Below, piece after piece: positions 1 through 34,113 of a DNA stretch of 64,000 bases. Origin of the DNA: Liolophura sinensis (lineage: Eukaryota; Mollusca; Polyplacophora; Chitonida; Chitonidae). Both the position numbers and the translations under genes were made by a program. Below the pieces are notes generated by a model. It searched no databases. It had not been told where the DNA came from and saw only the letters and a program-made list of their open reading frames with translations. The stretch's first letter is position 1. The number at the start of each line of letters is the position of its first letter. Location of the stretch: positions 3,718,001 through 3,782,000 of the forward strand of contig NC_088304.1 in assembly GCF_032854445.1 (NCBI RefSeq), in the 5' to 3' direction.

Positions 1-685
1 TTTATTTTAGGTTTATTTTGGATAGGTATTTGTGAGACTGGGAGGTTTTAAGCTTAATCTTGTTCTCGTTGGTCTCGTTGAGGTTTATTTTCCACTCCAG
101 ACATTGTCGCGACTATCGGCTGATTACTAAAGAAAGAATGTCGGATCACCTAACAATAACGTTTTAACCAGCGCCTGTCATTTGCTTTCCTTTGTTTTTT
201 GTTTTTTAATTATCTCCGTCTAAGTCTGCATGTAATCTGTCGAGGTGCTTCTTTTCGCGGTGACTTATTTTTCTATATACCCACGGCGACGAGGACATTG
301 CATGGCTGTCTAGGGTTGTTGACATATTCTCCCGGTCACACAATAGACTCCGGGGCCACGGTGCGTGGACGACACTTCTCTGTGACTACCTATCCAACCG
401 ACCTGTGAACAACTACTCCGTTTCTCGCGAATGCCTTGCCCCGATCGAGCGCGCCAGCCAATCAGCGCTCGAGCTTCGCCTCAGCGTATCGGCTCGCACA
501 CCCGGCCTGCCGGCCGCTTTAGTAGTTGGGGTTAGGTTATGTCCCAGCCAGTTTTATCGTTGGCACGTCGCTAGTCGACAGATCCACATATACATATGGT
601 ATTATATTATACAGTTCTCGCGGAAAAACACTTACCAGCATTTAAATGACACTGGATCGCATAGGAGGTCGATAGGCCTGTGCCA
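1..685 (+). promoter_or_regulatory. Upstream region and probable promoter/5' UTR of the Tbx2/3 gene
   Basis: This stretch precedes the T-box start codon and contains no convincing coding region. Positions 410-540 are clearly richer in GC and CpG than the surrounding DNA, with runs such as CGATCGAGCGCGCC. A CCAAT box in the usual AGCCAATCAG context lies at 458-462. A TATA-like run (TATTATATTAT) lies at 600-610. If it is used, transcription would begin near 630, leaving a 5' UTR of only about 55 bases. This is inferred from motifs alone: the TATA-like run could be chance in AT-rich DNA, and transcription could equally begin in the CpG-rich stretch. Upstream untranslated exons cannot be excluded. 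Confidence 0.4.
646..675 (+). CDS. Short upstream ORF (9 codons) before the Tbx2/3 start
   Basis: An ATG at 646 opens nine codons (MTLDRIGGR) and stops at TAG 673-675, ten bases before the main ATG at 686. Its context is weak (T at -3, A at +4). If it lies in the mature 5' UTR it could modestly lower translation of the main frame. Nothing shows that the peptide has a function, and the ORF may be outside the transcript. Confidence 0.25.
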   Translation: MTLDRIGGR

Positions 686-23600
<22,915 letters not shown>

Positions 23601-24534
23601 CCTTCATCTGTAACCTCCCCTGTAATTAGCAAACTAGCTGACAATAAGCCGGTTTATTCCGTGTTTCCTTTATGCTTCTTTGTGTCAAACTCAAGACTTT
23701 AAATTCAAGACGCCATATTGCTTGGTAGCCCTCTAAATAATGGCGAGGGTAATCAGGCACCTCTTCATTTCTCTCCAGTGTTGGACAAAACCATGTCAAA
23801 AATCATCAAGTTTCGTTCCTTGCTCACCATATATCGTCGGAGACATGTCCAACGAGAGCATCCAGAGTTGTAGATACGGCTAGAACTCATGTGTACATAA
23901 ATGACTAGCGAATCTCACAACTATCATTGTATCATAAACCAGTATTTATTCGTGCCAGGATATAGACTCTAGGGACAACCCTGTGGCCCAAACCAGTCAT
24001 TACTCTATGTGCATGTAGTTTATTTGTTACCCTATTTGATCACCGTCGACTTTTTGTATGGAGAGACAAAAGGATGTTCTTGTGTCCAAGACGATGAGCT
24101 GTATTGGTGTCTTGGCAGCGTGTACCTTTGTGTATCTTTGTGTATGTGGATGTAGCTATTTGGGGGACATATAAAAATCGTTATGGAGCAGCTGAATAGA
24201 CTGATAAGTTTGCTGATCTACTTGTGCAAGTGTTGCCGATCGCCTACCCCGCTCGTGCGTGACTCCCTGAAAGACTCTGGGCATCTGGGAAGCTTTTAGT
24301 TGCCCTCCTCTTCGCGAAACCATTGAAAAGGGGGCGTGGCAGAGCACCGAAAGACCTCTCAGTAATATCGAGCTCTAGCGAAGCATTCGGCGAAGATAGC
24401 GACTCTGCAAGGTCAACGAGTAAATAAGTCATCGGTCGATTTCTGTTGAAGAGCATACATCTATACATGAAGCGAAAAAATTCGCACAGAGTTGGTTTTA
24501 TTTAGAACTAGTCAAGATTTTTGAAACATTCACT

Positions 24535-24600
24535 TGTTTTTTTGTTGTGTTTTTTTTTGTTTTGTTTTTTTTTGGGGGGGGGGGTCTTTTTTGTTTTTTC
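24535..24600. repeat. T-rich tract with an 11-base G run
   Basis: Long T runs (24535-24573) lead into G11 at 24574-24584 and then more T. It lies in the probable 3' UTR. Homopolymers like this are unstable and also prone to assembly error. Confidence 0.9.
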
Positions 24601-24789
24601 ATTCACAAAGATTTTATGATTCATGTTAAGGTGAAATTGTTTTCATGTTGTTTATCATACAAGGGATATTTTAAATAACTGTATCAACAAGGGTAAGGAA
24701 AATATATAAAAGGTTTATAACCGAAGAAAAGAATATATGCACAGTCAACTTTAACGCCACATTCCTTCAGTTTAACCCTTTCTCGCCCA

Positions 24790-24795
24790 AATAAA
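24790..24795 (+). terminator. Candidate polyadenylation signal AATAAA
   Basis: This is the first canonical hexamer downstream of the stop codon, followed about 40 bases later by TGTGATTCTAGCCGTTTTCG, which is moderately GU/U-rich. Use is inferred; three further AATAAA hexamers follow within 2.1 kb. Confidence 0.35.
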
Positions 24796-24995
24796 CAGTA
24801 AAAGAAAAACAAATTTAGCTGTGATTCTAGCCGTTTTCGTTTGCAGTTATGTAGGTGCATCTTGATTGCATCCTGACGGTTTGGTCTATCAACAGAAGCT
24901 TTTCCCATGACATCTATTTCTCATATTCACAGGGTAATTATTTTTTTAATCTAAATGTGGCTCTTAATGTAAGCCTTTGAATTATTTTTTATTAA

Positions 24996-25525
24996 TTTAT
25001 TATAATAAATGGTAACATATTGAAAGGTTGAGACAATATGATAGGTGGCGATATGGGAAAAGGATTAGAAATTAACATAGGTGGCAATATTGAAAAGTGT
25101 TGAGGCACTATGATAGATGGCGTCATATTGAAAGGTGGAGACATTATGATAGGTGGCGATATGGGAACAGGATTAGAAATTAGCATAGGTGGCAATATTG
25201 GAAAATGTTAAGGCACTATGATAGATGGCGTCATAGTGAAAGGTTGAGACATTATGATAGGTGGCGATATGGGAAAAGGATTAGAAATTAACATAGGTGG
25301 CAATATTGGAAAATGTTGAGGCACTATGATAGATGGCGTTATAGTGAAAGGTGGAGACATTATGATAGGTGACGATATGGGAAAAGGATTAGAAATTAAC
25401 ATAGGTGGCAACATTGGAAAATGTTGAGGCACTATGATAGATGGCGTCATAGTGAAAGGTTGAGACATTATGATGAGTGGCAACATTGGGGAAGAAGGTT
25501 GAGACATTGACGAAGGTTGCAACAG
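24996..25525. repeat. 108-bp tandem repeat built from three 36-bp subunits
   Basis: About five copies with period 107-108 (GATAGATGGCG near 25113, 25220, 25328 and 25436). Read on the minus strand, each unit gives 36 residues as three related 12-residue blocks (PPMLISNPFPI, PPIIMSQPFTM and PSIIVPQHFPI types). The frame is open from 25522 to 25208, then broken by one stop (TAA, minus strand) and open again to 24992. All periods are multiples of three, so an open frame can arise without selection. No start signal, signal peptide or splice context supports a gene. Confidence 0.85.
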
Positions 25526-26620
25526 GAAAAACTTAAGAGATTATGGTACTGTTGTTGTATACGACTCACTTTCTGAGTTAATTTTTTTTCACCCACGCTT
25601 TTAGCTGTCGGATCCTTTTAGTTACCATTCTCAGGGGATTTATACTTCTCATGAATGACTGCTATAAATAAGGAATGACCATTTCGGGAACATACCTGAA
25701 CAAAGTAGACAGGGTATGAGCCAGTGAAGGGCTGTCCCACAGACGTGGACTAAACACCAGGCTAATGTTACTGTCTGGCAGAATTTGTCCCAGTTAACCC
25801 CTTGTTGATTACACGTGTCTTTTCTACTGCCGTCAAGACGGGGCACGTAACATTACAGAGTCACCGTTACAGCCTTTAGAAGTGAGACAAAGACCCAAAC
25901 TTGTGACCCCGGCCATTAACAGCCGCGTTTGAGCCAACACTAGTATTAACTGTCATTGTGTGGCTTTAAAATTGGCGAGAAACATATTTTTGATCTATAG
26001 AGGCTACTTATTTCTCGCGAAGGGGGCAAATCTTCGCGTATTGTCCGTGAGAGTCCACCATGCGAGACGACACGGAAGTGGGCGTGGTACCCTGTCACCC
26101 AATCTCTCAATTAGTGGCCCCTTTGCCGCACACCCCACACCCTGCCCATGTATGATGGCTCCCAGTCATTTTATAGTAATTTCTCTGCAAGGTGCACCCA
26201 GGAATCTAGTCCGTCTTTTATAATAGATCGTAATATGAATCAACCCCCCTCCAGCACTAACCCTTTGTATGGTAGTGTATTGATCAATGCCGCGTGATAT
26301 TTCTGAACTTTTGAAATAAAAAAACTCTGAAGATAAAGAATGGAAAAAAAAAATATTTGGTTTAAGGGTGCATATTTATAGGCCATTATGGGCAATAAGT
26401 TAAAGCATTTAGTTGCATTGTTATTGTTTTAGGGATTTTTTTTTGTGAAAAATAGATTTCAACGAATTGTTCTACGCAGGAAGGTGAATCTTGTATTGCC
26501 AAGGTTATGATCAGCTGTGTTATCTAGCAATGGTACCATGTCGATCACCATGGTAACTGATGCAAATCCCATTACTGTCGTCACGTGACGATGAATTTGG
26601 GGCATATAACAGCACATAGT

Positions 26621-27252
26621 TAATATATCAAAACCTATTCTTGATTCTGTCATTGATATTTAACACACAGATGTTATTTATTTTTCGTACGTTGTGTTAT
26701 CTGTGTACAGAGCTACATGTCAAAAGTCAAAACCCTACAGACTCTTAGCATTTAGTTTTAGTTTTTATGGAATCGTAAAACCTCATGTACATAGATCTTT
26801 TATGTATATTTCAGAAATTGATTTGTTTATTTGAGTTAATGTTTATTTCTGTAAATAAAACCATGTCTTATTTGAGCTCAGGAAAAGATTTTCTGAGTCT
26901 CGATCCTTCATAGAACAAAAACAAAATGTCGTAGCTTTAAATGTTTTTCCACTTTTAAATCTCATTTGTTGACTGATCTATATATTATACAAACCTAAGA
27001 ACACTCTGAGGTACGTCAGGTTTCCTCCAAACATGGTGTCATGTTTCGTCCAGGCATAATGCCAGGTTTTCTCCACACATAATGTCAGGTTTTATTACGA
27101 TATACTGTCCAGTTTTCTTCAAATAATTGTCAGGCTTTCTGTAGGCATGATGTCAGGTTTTCTCCAGATATCATGTCAGATTCTCCAGATATAATGTCAG
27201 GTTTTCTCCATGCATGATGTCAGCATTTCTCCAGATATAATGTCAGGTTTCC
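26621..27252 (+). repeat. Left arm of a ~640-bp inverted repeat
   Basis: Starting at TAATATATCAAAACC, this segment is the reverse complement of 33471-34113, with scattered substitutions and small indels. Matching landmarks include ATCAATGACAGAATCAAG, CTGAGCTCAAATAAGACATG and GGCATAATGCCAGGTTTTC in reverse orientation. It includes an AATAAA in a 3'-end-like context (26854-26859). No terminal target duplication is seen, so I treat it as an inverted duplication of unknown origin. Confidence 0.92.
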
Positions 27253-27410
27253 TCCAGATATAATGTCAGGTTTCCTCCAGATATAAATAACAGGTTTCCT
27301 CCAGATATAATATCAGGTTTCCTCCAGATATAATGTCAAATGTTTTCGGATATAATGTCATGTTTTTTCGAGACATAAAATCAGGTTTCCTCTAAACATG
27401 ATGTCAGGTT
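27000..27410. repeat. 23-bp minisatellite (CAGGTTT(T/C)CTCCAGATATAATGT type)
   Basis: Units vary around 20-24 bp. The first 250 bases are shared with the right inverted-repeat arm (33471-33720). The stretch 27230-27410, with several near-identical CCTCCAGATATAAT units, is present only on the left, so this copy expanded after the duplication or the right copy contracted. Confidence 0.88.
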
Positions 27411-27511
27411 TTCCCATTTTCTCTCAGTAGATACGAGATTTTTGCCCTAAGCCGCATTATAACGTTTCAATCTGTGCAATCATCTAATACTATAATTAAT
27501 ACAGGTACGAG

Positions 27512-27915
27512 CCTGATATTTACTGAAAGGCAATAATTTGATATAAGCGTTAAGTCCGACATTCCTATACCATTCGTAGTCCGTAAAGGGCGTTCCAAGT
27601 CGATACTCGCAAGATCCATTTCCACAACAACGTTTAACACTAACTCCCGAAGACAAAGGTATGTAAGAAATTATACAAATAAGAAATAAAGCCGGTAACA
27701 CACAAGAGAGAAGCGGTCATCAGATTTCAATGATGCCGGGCAGACAATGAATATTCCAGGCATGAATTCCATATCAAATTCGTAGTCCGTGAATGAGTTC
27801 CATGTCAAATAATAGCTAAACAAGTATCTGAGCCATTCTTGGTAAACACCGAAAATTTGATTTGATCAGCGAATATGGAATATGGAATATATGCCAAAAA
27901 TCTCCGCTACAGACT
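27512..27915 (+). repeat. Dispersed repeat interrupted by about 290 extra bases
   Basis: CTGATATTTACTGAAAGGCA (27513 region) and the block from CTTGGTAAACACCGAAAA to GCCAAAAATCTCCGCTACAG (27838-27911) are contiguous in a second copy at 55690-55795. The intervening sequence here has CCGACATTCCTATACCATTC (about 27557), which recurs at about 35007. So one repeat appears inserted in another, or the 55.7-kb copy lost the middle. Confidence 0.6.
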
Positions 27916-29536
27916 CACTAATTATCAGATCTACTTAGCAGATTCGGTTTTGCGCATTTTGCACAGTGACAAGGGTTAACTGACGTTAACTTACGATATT
28001 TTGCAAGTTCTCTGATGAAAATATGTCTCATTATCATATAAATACACGTATAATCAACTACTGTGATCCTATAAGTATGTAGAGGATATAACATACTCTC
28101 CATGTGCGTAAATGCACCGTGACCCTTCTTACCATAAAACCAAACTTTACTTATGATTTAGTTTGAATGTCAGTCATACGTCACCTGTTTACCTAAAAGT
28201 GGGCTCTCTTTGTTTTGAAACGCACTCAACGATTCCAACAAATTTTAGTAAATAATGATCTGGCTGACTAAATGTTGATCATCATTTTAAAAAGATTGCG
28301 GGTTTTGTTTACCGTTTTCGTCTAATAAATGATTATACATATATAATTCATATTTGTGAAATGCCGTCTTTCAGTACAACATTGCTAAAAATAAAATGGC
28401 GTGTACAAATTTCGGGTAATTCATGTAAAACATTATCAACACGATAACGGTGTCCGAAAAACAAAGACAATTTTCACACGGCCGTGACCTGAAATCAGGA
28501 TACCAGTTAGTACATAACAGCTTATGCTTACATTGGAATACTCCAAAGTTTTACTTCATTCATTCATTGTCTGTTGACATGTATCATGCCTGACATAGTA
28601 ATACCTGTAAGTAAATCCTTTAGGCGTACGTAGACTTGTATGTGTATATGACATTTATTTTCCGGTAATATATCCAACGAATAAAAGAAAGAACATCAAC
28701 ACCCATATACAAAATACCCAGATGTTCGCCAAAGAGGCGAACTAAGGCACGCTTTTTTATTAAATATTACTTGAATATTTCTTCTGTTTACAATAAAAAG
28801 CTTAAATTAATATTTAAAAATTTAGACAATGAAGCCCAAGTGTTTGTTTTATTGTGTATTTGATTAATTGTTTATTAACTTGCTTAACTGTGTGACTATA
28901 TATTACAACAGTTCAATCAAAAATGATCAAAAGTGCTTATGCTTATGGGTAATGGTATAATGTTTCTAATAAAGAATATTACTGAATGGCCAAAATGTTA
29001 GAGAATGTCATTTTTATCAGAATTTGGATAATACCGTGTGTATAGCCCAGATTGTTATGTAGCTTTGAATGTCATAAGTCGATTAACACTAGATTATATA
29101 CACACAAATTGTAAAAGCAAATCGCTTTACTGGAATAGTACCTTATTACTGAAATATACAACGCCCACAAAGTCACTAAACTTTTAAATGAGTCCTATGA
29201 TTTAGCTCCATGGAAGCTGTTAATGAGAAATCAAAATAAATATCAGTAGTGCGTTTAATACTTCACGCTAAAGCACACTCCTCTAGTTTCCTTTTTACCA
29301 TGCGGAGACCACTTTGTATACAAATACAAATAAAACTTTGTATACATACATTTTATAAGTAAAATTGCTCTATACAACATTTAATACGTGAATAATTGAT
29401 AACATTCAAGTGGTTTAATGATAGTCTGTAAAATATAGATGGTTTATATAAATAAAGACGTACCTAATCATTTTAGTCTCATTTTCATAATAATTGTTTG
29501 CCAAAATATCCCAGAAAAAAGTGCTTTACTTGATGA

Positions 29537-29538
<2 letters not shown>

Positions 29539-29622
<84 letters not shown>
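29539..29622. repeat. (AT)n microsatellite, about 84 bp
   Basis: An uninterrupted AT run followed by ACACATGTATATA. It creates meaningless Tyr-Ile open frames on the + strand. Confidence 0.97.
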
Positions 29623-29628
<6 letters not shown>

Positions 29629-31454
29629 GTATATAGGCATGTATTTATGGCTAGAAACTCATATACTGAAAACCTTAGAGAACTAAAAATTTCAGGGCAA
29701 TGTCATTAATGTCAACACAAATCGATCGTTGAAAACACTTGAAATCAATAAATCATTTAATACAGATACTGCATGGGATCCTCGCTAACATTAAATATAA
29801 CGTGTTATTGGCTGAAACCGAGTGGCCCGGAAGAATGGGATTACATTTTCGAATCCATCTAAATACTTACGAATAATAATGTTTCGTAAAACTTTTCTTT
29901 AAAATGTAACTGCTGGTATCAAGACTGAATAAATAAGAAATCTAGGGAGCAAATACAATTAAACCAGTGAAAATGACAGTCAGAAAAACATGCAATTACT
30001 ATAATTAACATGCAGTTTTTAATCTTCACATTGGACATTATTTAGTTATTTAAATTTATTATTTTATCAAAAAATATATTTATTTATATAATTATTCATT
30101 TATTTGGTGTTTAATGACGAATGCAATCAGGTTAACCTATCTGGATGTACATTTACATGTGTAAATAAATAAATCCAGGAGTTGTTATCCATAAGCAATG
30201 CCTCTGTCAATCTACATGTGTACAGTTGTATCTTAATAGAGTACGTCATGATAAAATTACATGAAAAATATATCGTTTATAAACGATAAATGCAACAAAA
30301 ACCACATCCTCTATATTCTTACGAATGTAATTTGCTTTCTTCTGGTAGATGTTAATCTTAAACTTATTCCATCAAAGTATGGTGTTTTGCTCAACTTCAG
30401 CAGAAGAATTGCCATCAAAAATCTTCGAAATAAAGTATATATATAACACCGGTATATTTATTTATCTAAAATTAACTTAGCGCAACATTTGTTTTTAGAG
30501 TTTTCGTATTAGTATATTAAGCATGGATCAACATCACTATTTTTTCGTTAACAAGAGATAAAGCTGTCCGACTTCCACATTTCCTACGTCAGCATGATTA
30601 AAAAACACACTACAGCGTGCACATCACCTCAAGAAGTAAACTGACAATCTGCAGACGCAAGCTACTTATAGCCCATTATAGTACAAAAGAAAGGTAACTA
30701 ATAGTTTTGTTTAAGAAAAAGGCTTTAGCTAAAAAAAGGTTTTTATTATTTCTTAATATCACAAAAAGTCCCGACTTTTGATGCCCTGCCTTTGTTTCAG
30801 ACAAGAATCACAGCATAAACGATGTCCAGGGAAGATGGTGCCGATTAACTATTAATAAAATGACAACTTCTTTCTCGGTGGTCCGCGCTCCAATGTACGA
30901 TGCACACCTGAGATAGGGGTGATTGTCCTGTACATCGACCCAGACAGTAGAAATGACAAATGGTGCTCACATGTCATGAATGGAGACTGGGGTAGAGTTA
31001 TGAATCGTAGCCCGGAGCAATGGAGCAAGGAAAACGATATTTAAGTTGGTGTGAACAATAATTTTATTGGCTTAAGTCTATCAAAGAAACGTCAATAATC
31101 TCACCGAAACAAGACAGTTCGTCACAGCCCGAGGGTAAATGGTAATACATACTCCTACCGTGTGGATCGTGCATGCCCAGCAACACTATACATACGCTAC
31201 GGTGGCCACGGTTTGTCGTCCAGTCCGACTGCGTACAGATACAGGGCCAGCGCAAAGCTTTCATACTTGTGATGTGTATATCACTTAAGTATGTGAATCT
31301 AACCTAATGAAGCCCACATCCAGCATACCGTTTCTTCATTCCATAAGCTTCTCGAAACATAAGTTTCAGAACTTGTTAAGTATATGTGTTTAGTCATGTA
31401 TAGTAGATTCAATTACCATGTTAAATCGAGTTTCATGTAAGTAATTGATTCTAC

Positions 31455-31556
31455 CTGGCGAAGGTGGGTGGTTTACCCCAGGCAGTCCGGGTTCCTCCAT
31501 CCAGGTGTAAACATGACCGCCGTCACGACATTAAACACAAATAAATAAATAAATAA
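31455..31556 (+). mobile_element. SINE family C, 3' fragment
   Basis: GGCGAAGGTGGGTGGTTTAC, then CCAGGCAGTCCGGGTTCCTC, then GACCGCCGTCACGACATTAA and an (AAAT)n tail. It shares the GGTGGTTTA...CC..CA motif order with the family C copy at 60918-61140. The tRNA-like head is missing. Confidence 0.6.
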
Positions 31557-32814
31557 CTGATTCTATGTTGTATTGCATGTTCATCTTGTTGTTTTTGACA
31601 AATAACCTTTAGACATGGCTGAAGCCAGAAGTATCCTGTTTGGGTATAGGTTGTATATATTATAAATGTATTGCTGTAATAAGTCGTCGTTATATATATG
31701 CCTTCTTCTCTGAGTGAAATGTAGCCTTGAATATGATTCTTATTCTTATAAAATTACAGAGCCATAAAGTTAAACAAGACAGGCCCGTGCATGGTGCGCG
31801 GTATATGGTGAAGTCACCTGAGGTCCCAAATTTAGCGGGAGGACAATTTGTCCACGTTTTTTTTTTATTATTTACTGACGGAGTCTCGAGGAAAAATATA
31901 CATTTGTGCGAGAACATCTCGGGCTTTAATCCGTGGAGAAGATTCCAGGTGAATCTAATGTATAACGGGTACATATGTACTGGAAGTAATATTAAACTAC
32001 TCCCGGAAGAGCTGTGTTACAGTGTATCTATCCAAAAAAAAAATTCTTAATTTTTTTTTTAATGTCAAACAATAGGAAATTTAGGTATTTATTGACGTAA
32101 CTTTTAATAGCCTTTTGTTTACAACTATTCTTCATTTAAAATTTTACATGCCGTTTATATACGCTTTTACGCTTTTAAAGAGATATCTGTATACTATGTC
32201 CGTCCTCCCATATATGTGAACATCTCGTAGGCATCCATTTATGACAGCCATAAATTTTGTAATTGGGTACCGCTCTGCCAGAGACACACTTATCCAGATA
32301 AAACAAATCCAGGTATCACCACAGTAAATAAGATAATCTTAATTAAGTAAAAGTGATAACAAACTTGGTAAGGCAAGCATGTGACATGATTTGGAGTTTT
32401 GTTTGTTATGATTCAAAAAATAGGTATGCATAAAAATAACCAAAAAAAAGTGTAATACATATAACATTGATTGGTTTACTGGGCTGTGCTTTTCACGTCG
32501 TTTCCAACAATATTTATAGGATATATAACGGCAGTGTCTCCATGGATACAGCGGCCGGACACAATGCCCACATACTTATAGTGCAGCCTCACTGGAACGC
32601 CATGCCGAAGACACCAGACACATGCCCCGCCAATTAAGTCACGTTATGCTGACACCGGAGTGACCCGTGCTTGAACTATTCCCTTCATGCTAACCTCTAA
32701 TATGTCATTGATTATAACCGTCTTATGCATGTTGTTTTTATTAAGAAGCTACATTAAGTAAAACCGTTTGCTACATGTATGCCATTAAGTAAATCTGTGT
32801 GATATATCACTGTG

Positions 32815-32935
32815 GCACGATGTCACGAAGCGATGGTACGATGACACGAAGCGATGGTACGATGACACGAAGCGATGACAAGATGCTAGCATCGTACCAT
32901 CGCTTCGTGCCATCGTGCCATCATCTCGTGCAATC
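32815..32935. repeat. Palindromic tandem repeat (21-bp units, then an inverted copy)
   Basis: Three 21-bp units of CGATGACACGAAGCGATGGTA type run from about 32817 to 32880. They are followed by the perfect palindrome GATGCTAGCATC (32882-32893, centre 32887/32888) and a mirror copy with CGTACCATCGCTTCGTG and CCATCGTGCCATCATCTCGTG. The arms can form a near-perfect hairpin of about 30 bp or more. No gene or terminator context is apparent. Confidence 0.9.
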
Positions 32936-33470
32936 GGACGATGAAATGATTATAGGATGTACATTGATGGCTTCATCGCGCTTCCATACATGTCTGGAAA
33001 AAAACTGTGATTCATTTCATGAAGTTATTTTGTGTTTTCCTGGAGAGAATTGAAAGCGCTCGGATATTTTATTCTATAGTAGGTTGACTTCACAGACATA
33101 TATTGATATAGCGTCGAGCTTGGAGCTTTTCGTTTTATGTCAGAATACGCATTGTTGCGAATTACATACATGTAATGAACTTCACAAGGATATTGTCAAT
33201 AGCCAACATTCAAGCAAAAACACTGTTCCAAGATAAAGGTGGTCCATAAAGCCCACCGTTAAGAAGGTTCAAATGCATTTCCTATAATTCAAGAAAGTCT
33301 AAAAAAATATGTAAAGGTATTTCAGATGCAGCTTTCAGTGGTGTGTTAGATGGTGCATGATGACTTCTTTTCTAGTTGTCTTTCCTGTTAAGCAAAACGC
33401 TGGTGCGGCTGCTTAAAGATTTTTTTCTACCTTTGAGAAATTCCATCCTCAAAAATTACATTTCCTATAT

Positions 33471-34113
33471 CAGGAGAAAACCTGACATCATATCTGGAGA
33501 AATGCTGACATTATGTCTTGAGAAAACCTGACATTATATGTGGAAAAATCTGACATGATATCTGGAGAAAACCTGACATCATGCCTACAGAAAGCCTGAC
33601 AATTATCTGAAGAAAACTGGACAGTATATCGTAATAAAACCTGACATTATGTGTGGAGAAAACCTGGCATTATGCCTGGACGAAACATGACACCATGTTT
33701 GGAGGAAACCTGACGTACATCAGAGTGTTCTTAGGTTTGTATAATATATAGATCAGTCAACAAATGAGATTTAAAAGTGGCAAAAATTTAAAACTACGAC
33801 ATTTTGTTTTTGTTCTATGAAGGATCGAGACTCAGAAAATCTTTTCCTGAGCTCAAATAAGACATGGTTTTATTTACAGAAATAAACATTAACTCAAATA
33901 AACAAATCGATTTCTGAAATATACATAAAATATATATGTACATGAGGTTTGACGGTTACGCGTTTCCATAAAAACTAAAACTAAATGCTAAGAGTCTGTA
34001 GGGTTTTGACTTTGACATGTAGCTCTGTACAGAGATAACAAAACGTACGAAAATAAACAACATCTGTGTGTTAAATATCAATGACAGAATCAAGAATGGG
34101 TTTTGATATATTA
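33471..34113 (-). repeat. Right arm of the ~640-bp inverted repeat
   Basis: This is the reverse complement of 26621-27252, ending at ...GGTTTTGATATATTA. It includes the inverted AATAAA region (GGTTTTATTTACAGAAATAA around 33868) and the 23-bp repeats (33471-33720). Identity is high by eye but with enough changes to show that the duplication is not very recent. Confidence 0.92.

Larger units (their letters stand above)
23601..26880 (+). other. 3' flank and probable 3' UTR of Tbx2/3
   Basis: There is no further convincing coding region. AATAAA occurs at 24790-24795, 25004-25009, 26315-26320 and 26854-26859. The first lies 1.19 kb after the stop and is the simplest choice. The last sits in a typical 3'-end context, with a Pumilio-like TGTAAATA at 26851 region, but is inside one arm of the large inverted repeat. 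An 11-base G run at 24574-24584 within T-rich sequence could form a G-rich structure. The real end needs transcript data. Confidence 0.45.
27253..33470. other. 6.2-kb AT-rich spacer between the inverted-repeat arms
   Basis: I see no gene in this spacer. It holds an interrupted copy of a dispersed repeat (27512-27915), an (AT)n tract (29539-29622), a SINE family C fragment (31455-31556) and a palindromic tandem repeat (32815-32935). Its short open frames are AT-rich and look random. The whole 26.6-34.1 kb unit resembles a foldback arrangement but encodes no recognisable transposase. Confidence 0.6.

Noticed and set aside
29439-29709. Open frames of Tyr-Ile repeats
   Set aside because: Pure (AT)n microsatellite.
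26621-34113. Interpretation of the inverted repeat as a complete DNA transposon
   Set aside because: No target-site duplication at the outer ends and no transposase-like frame in the spacer.
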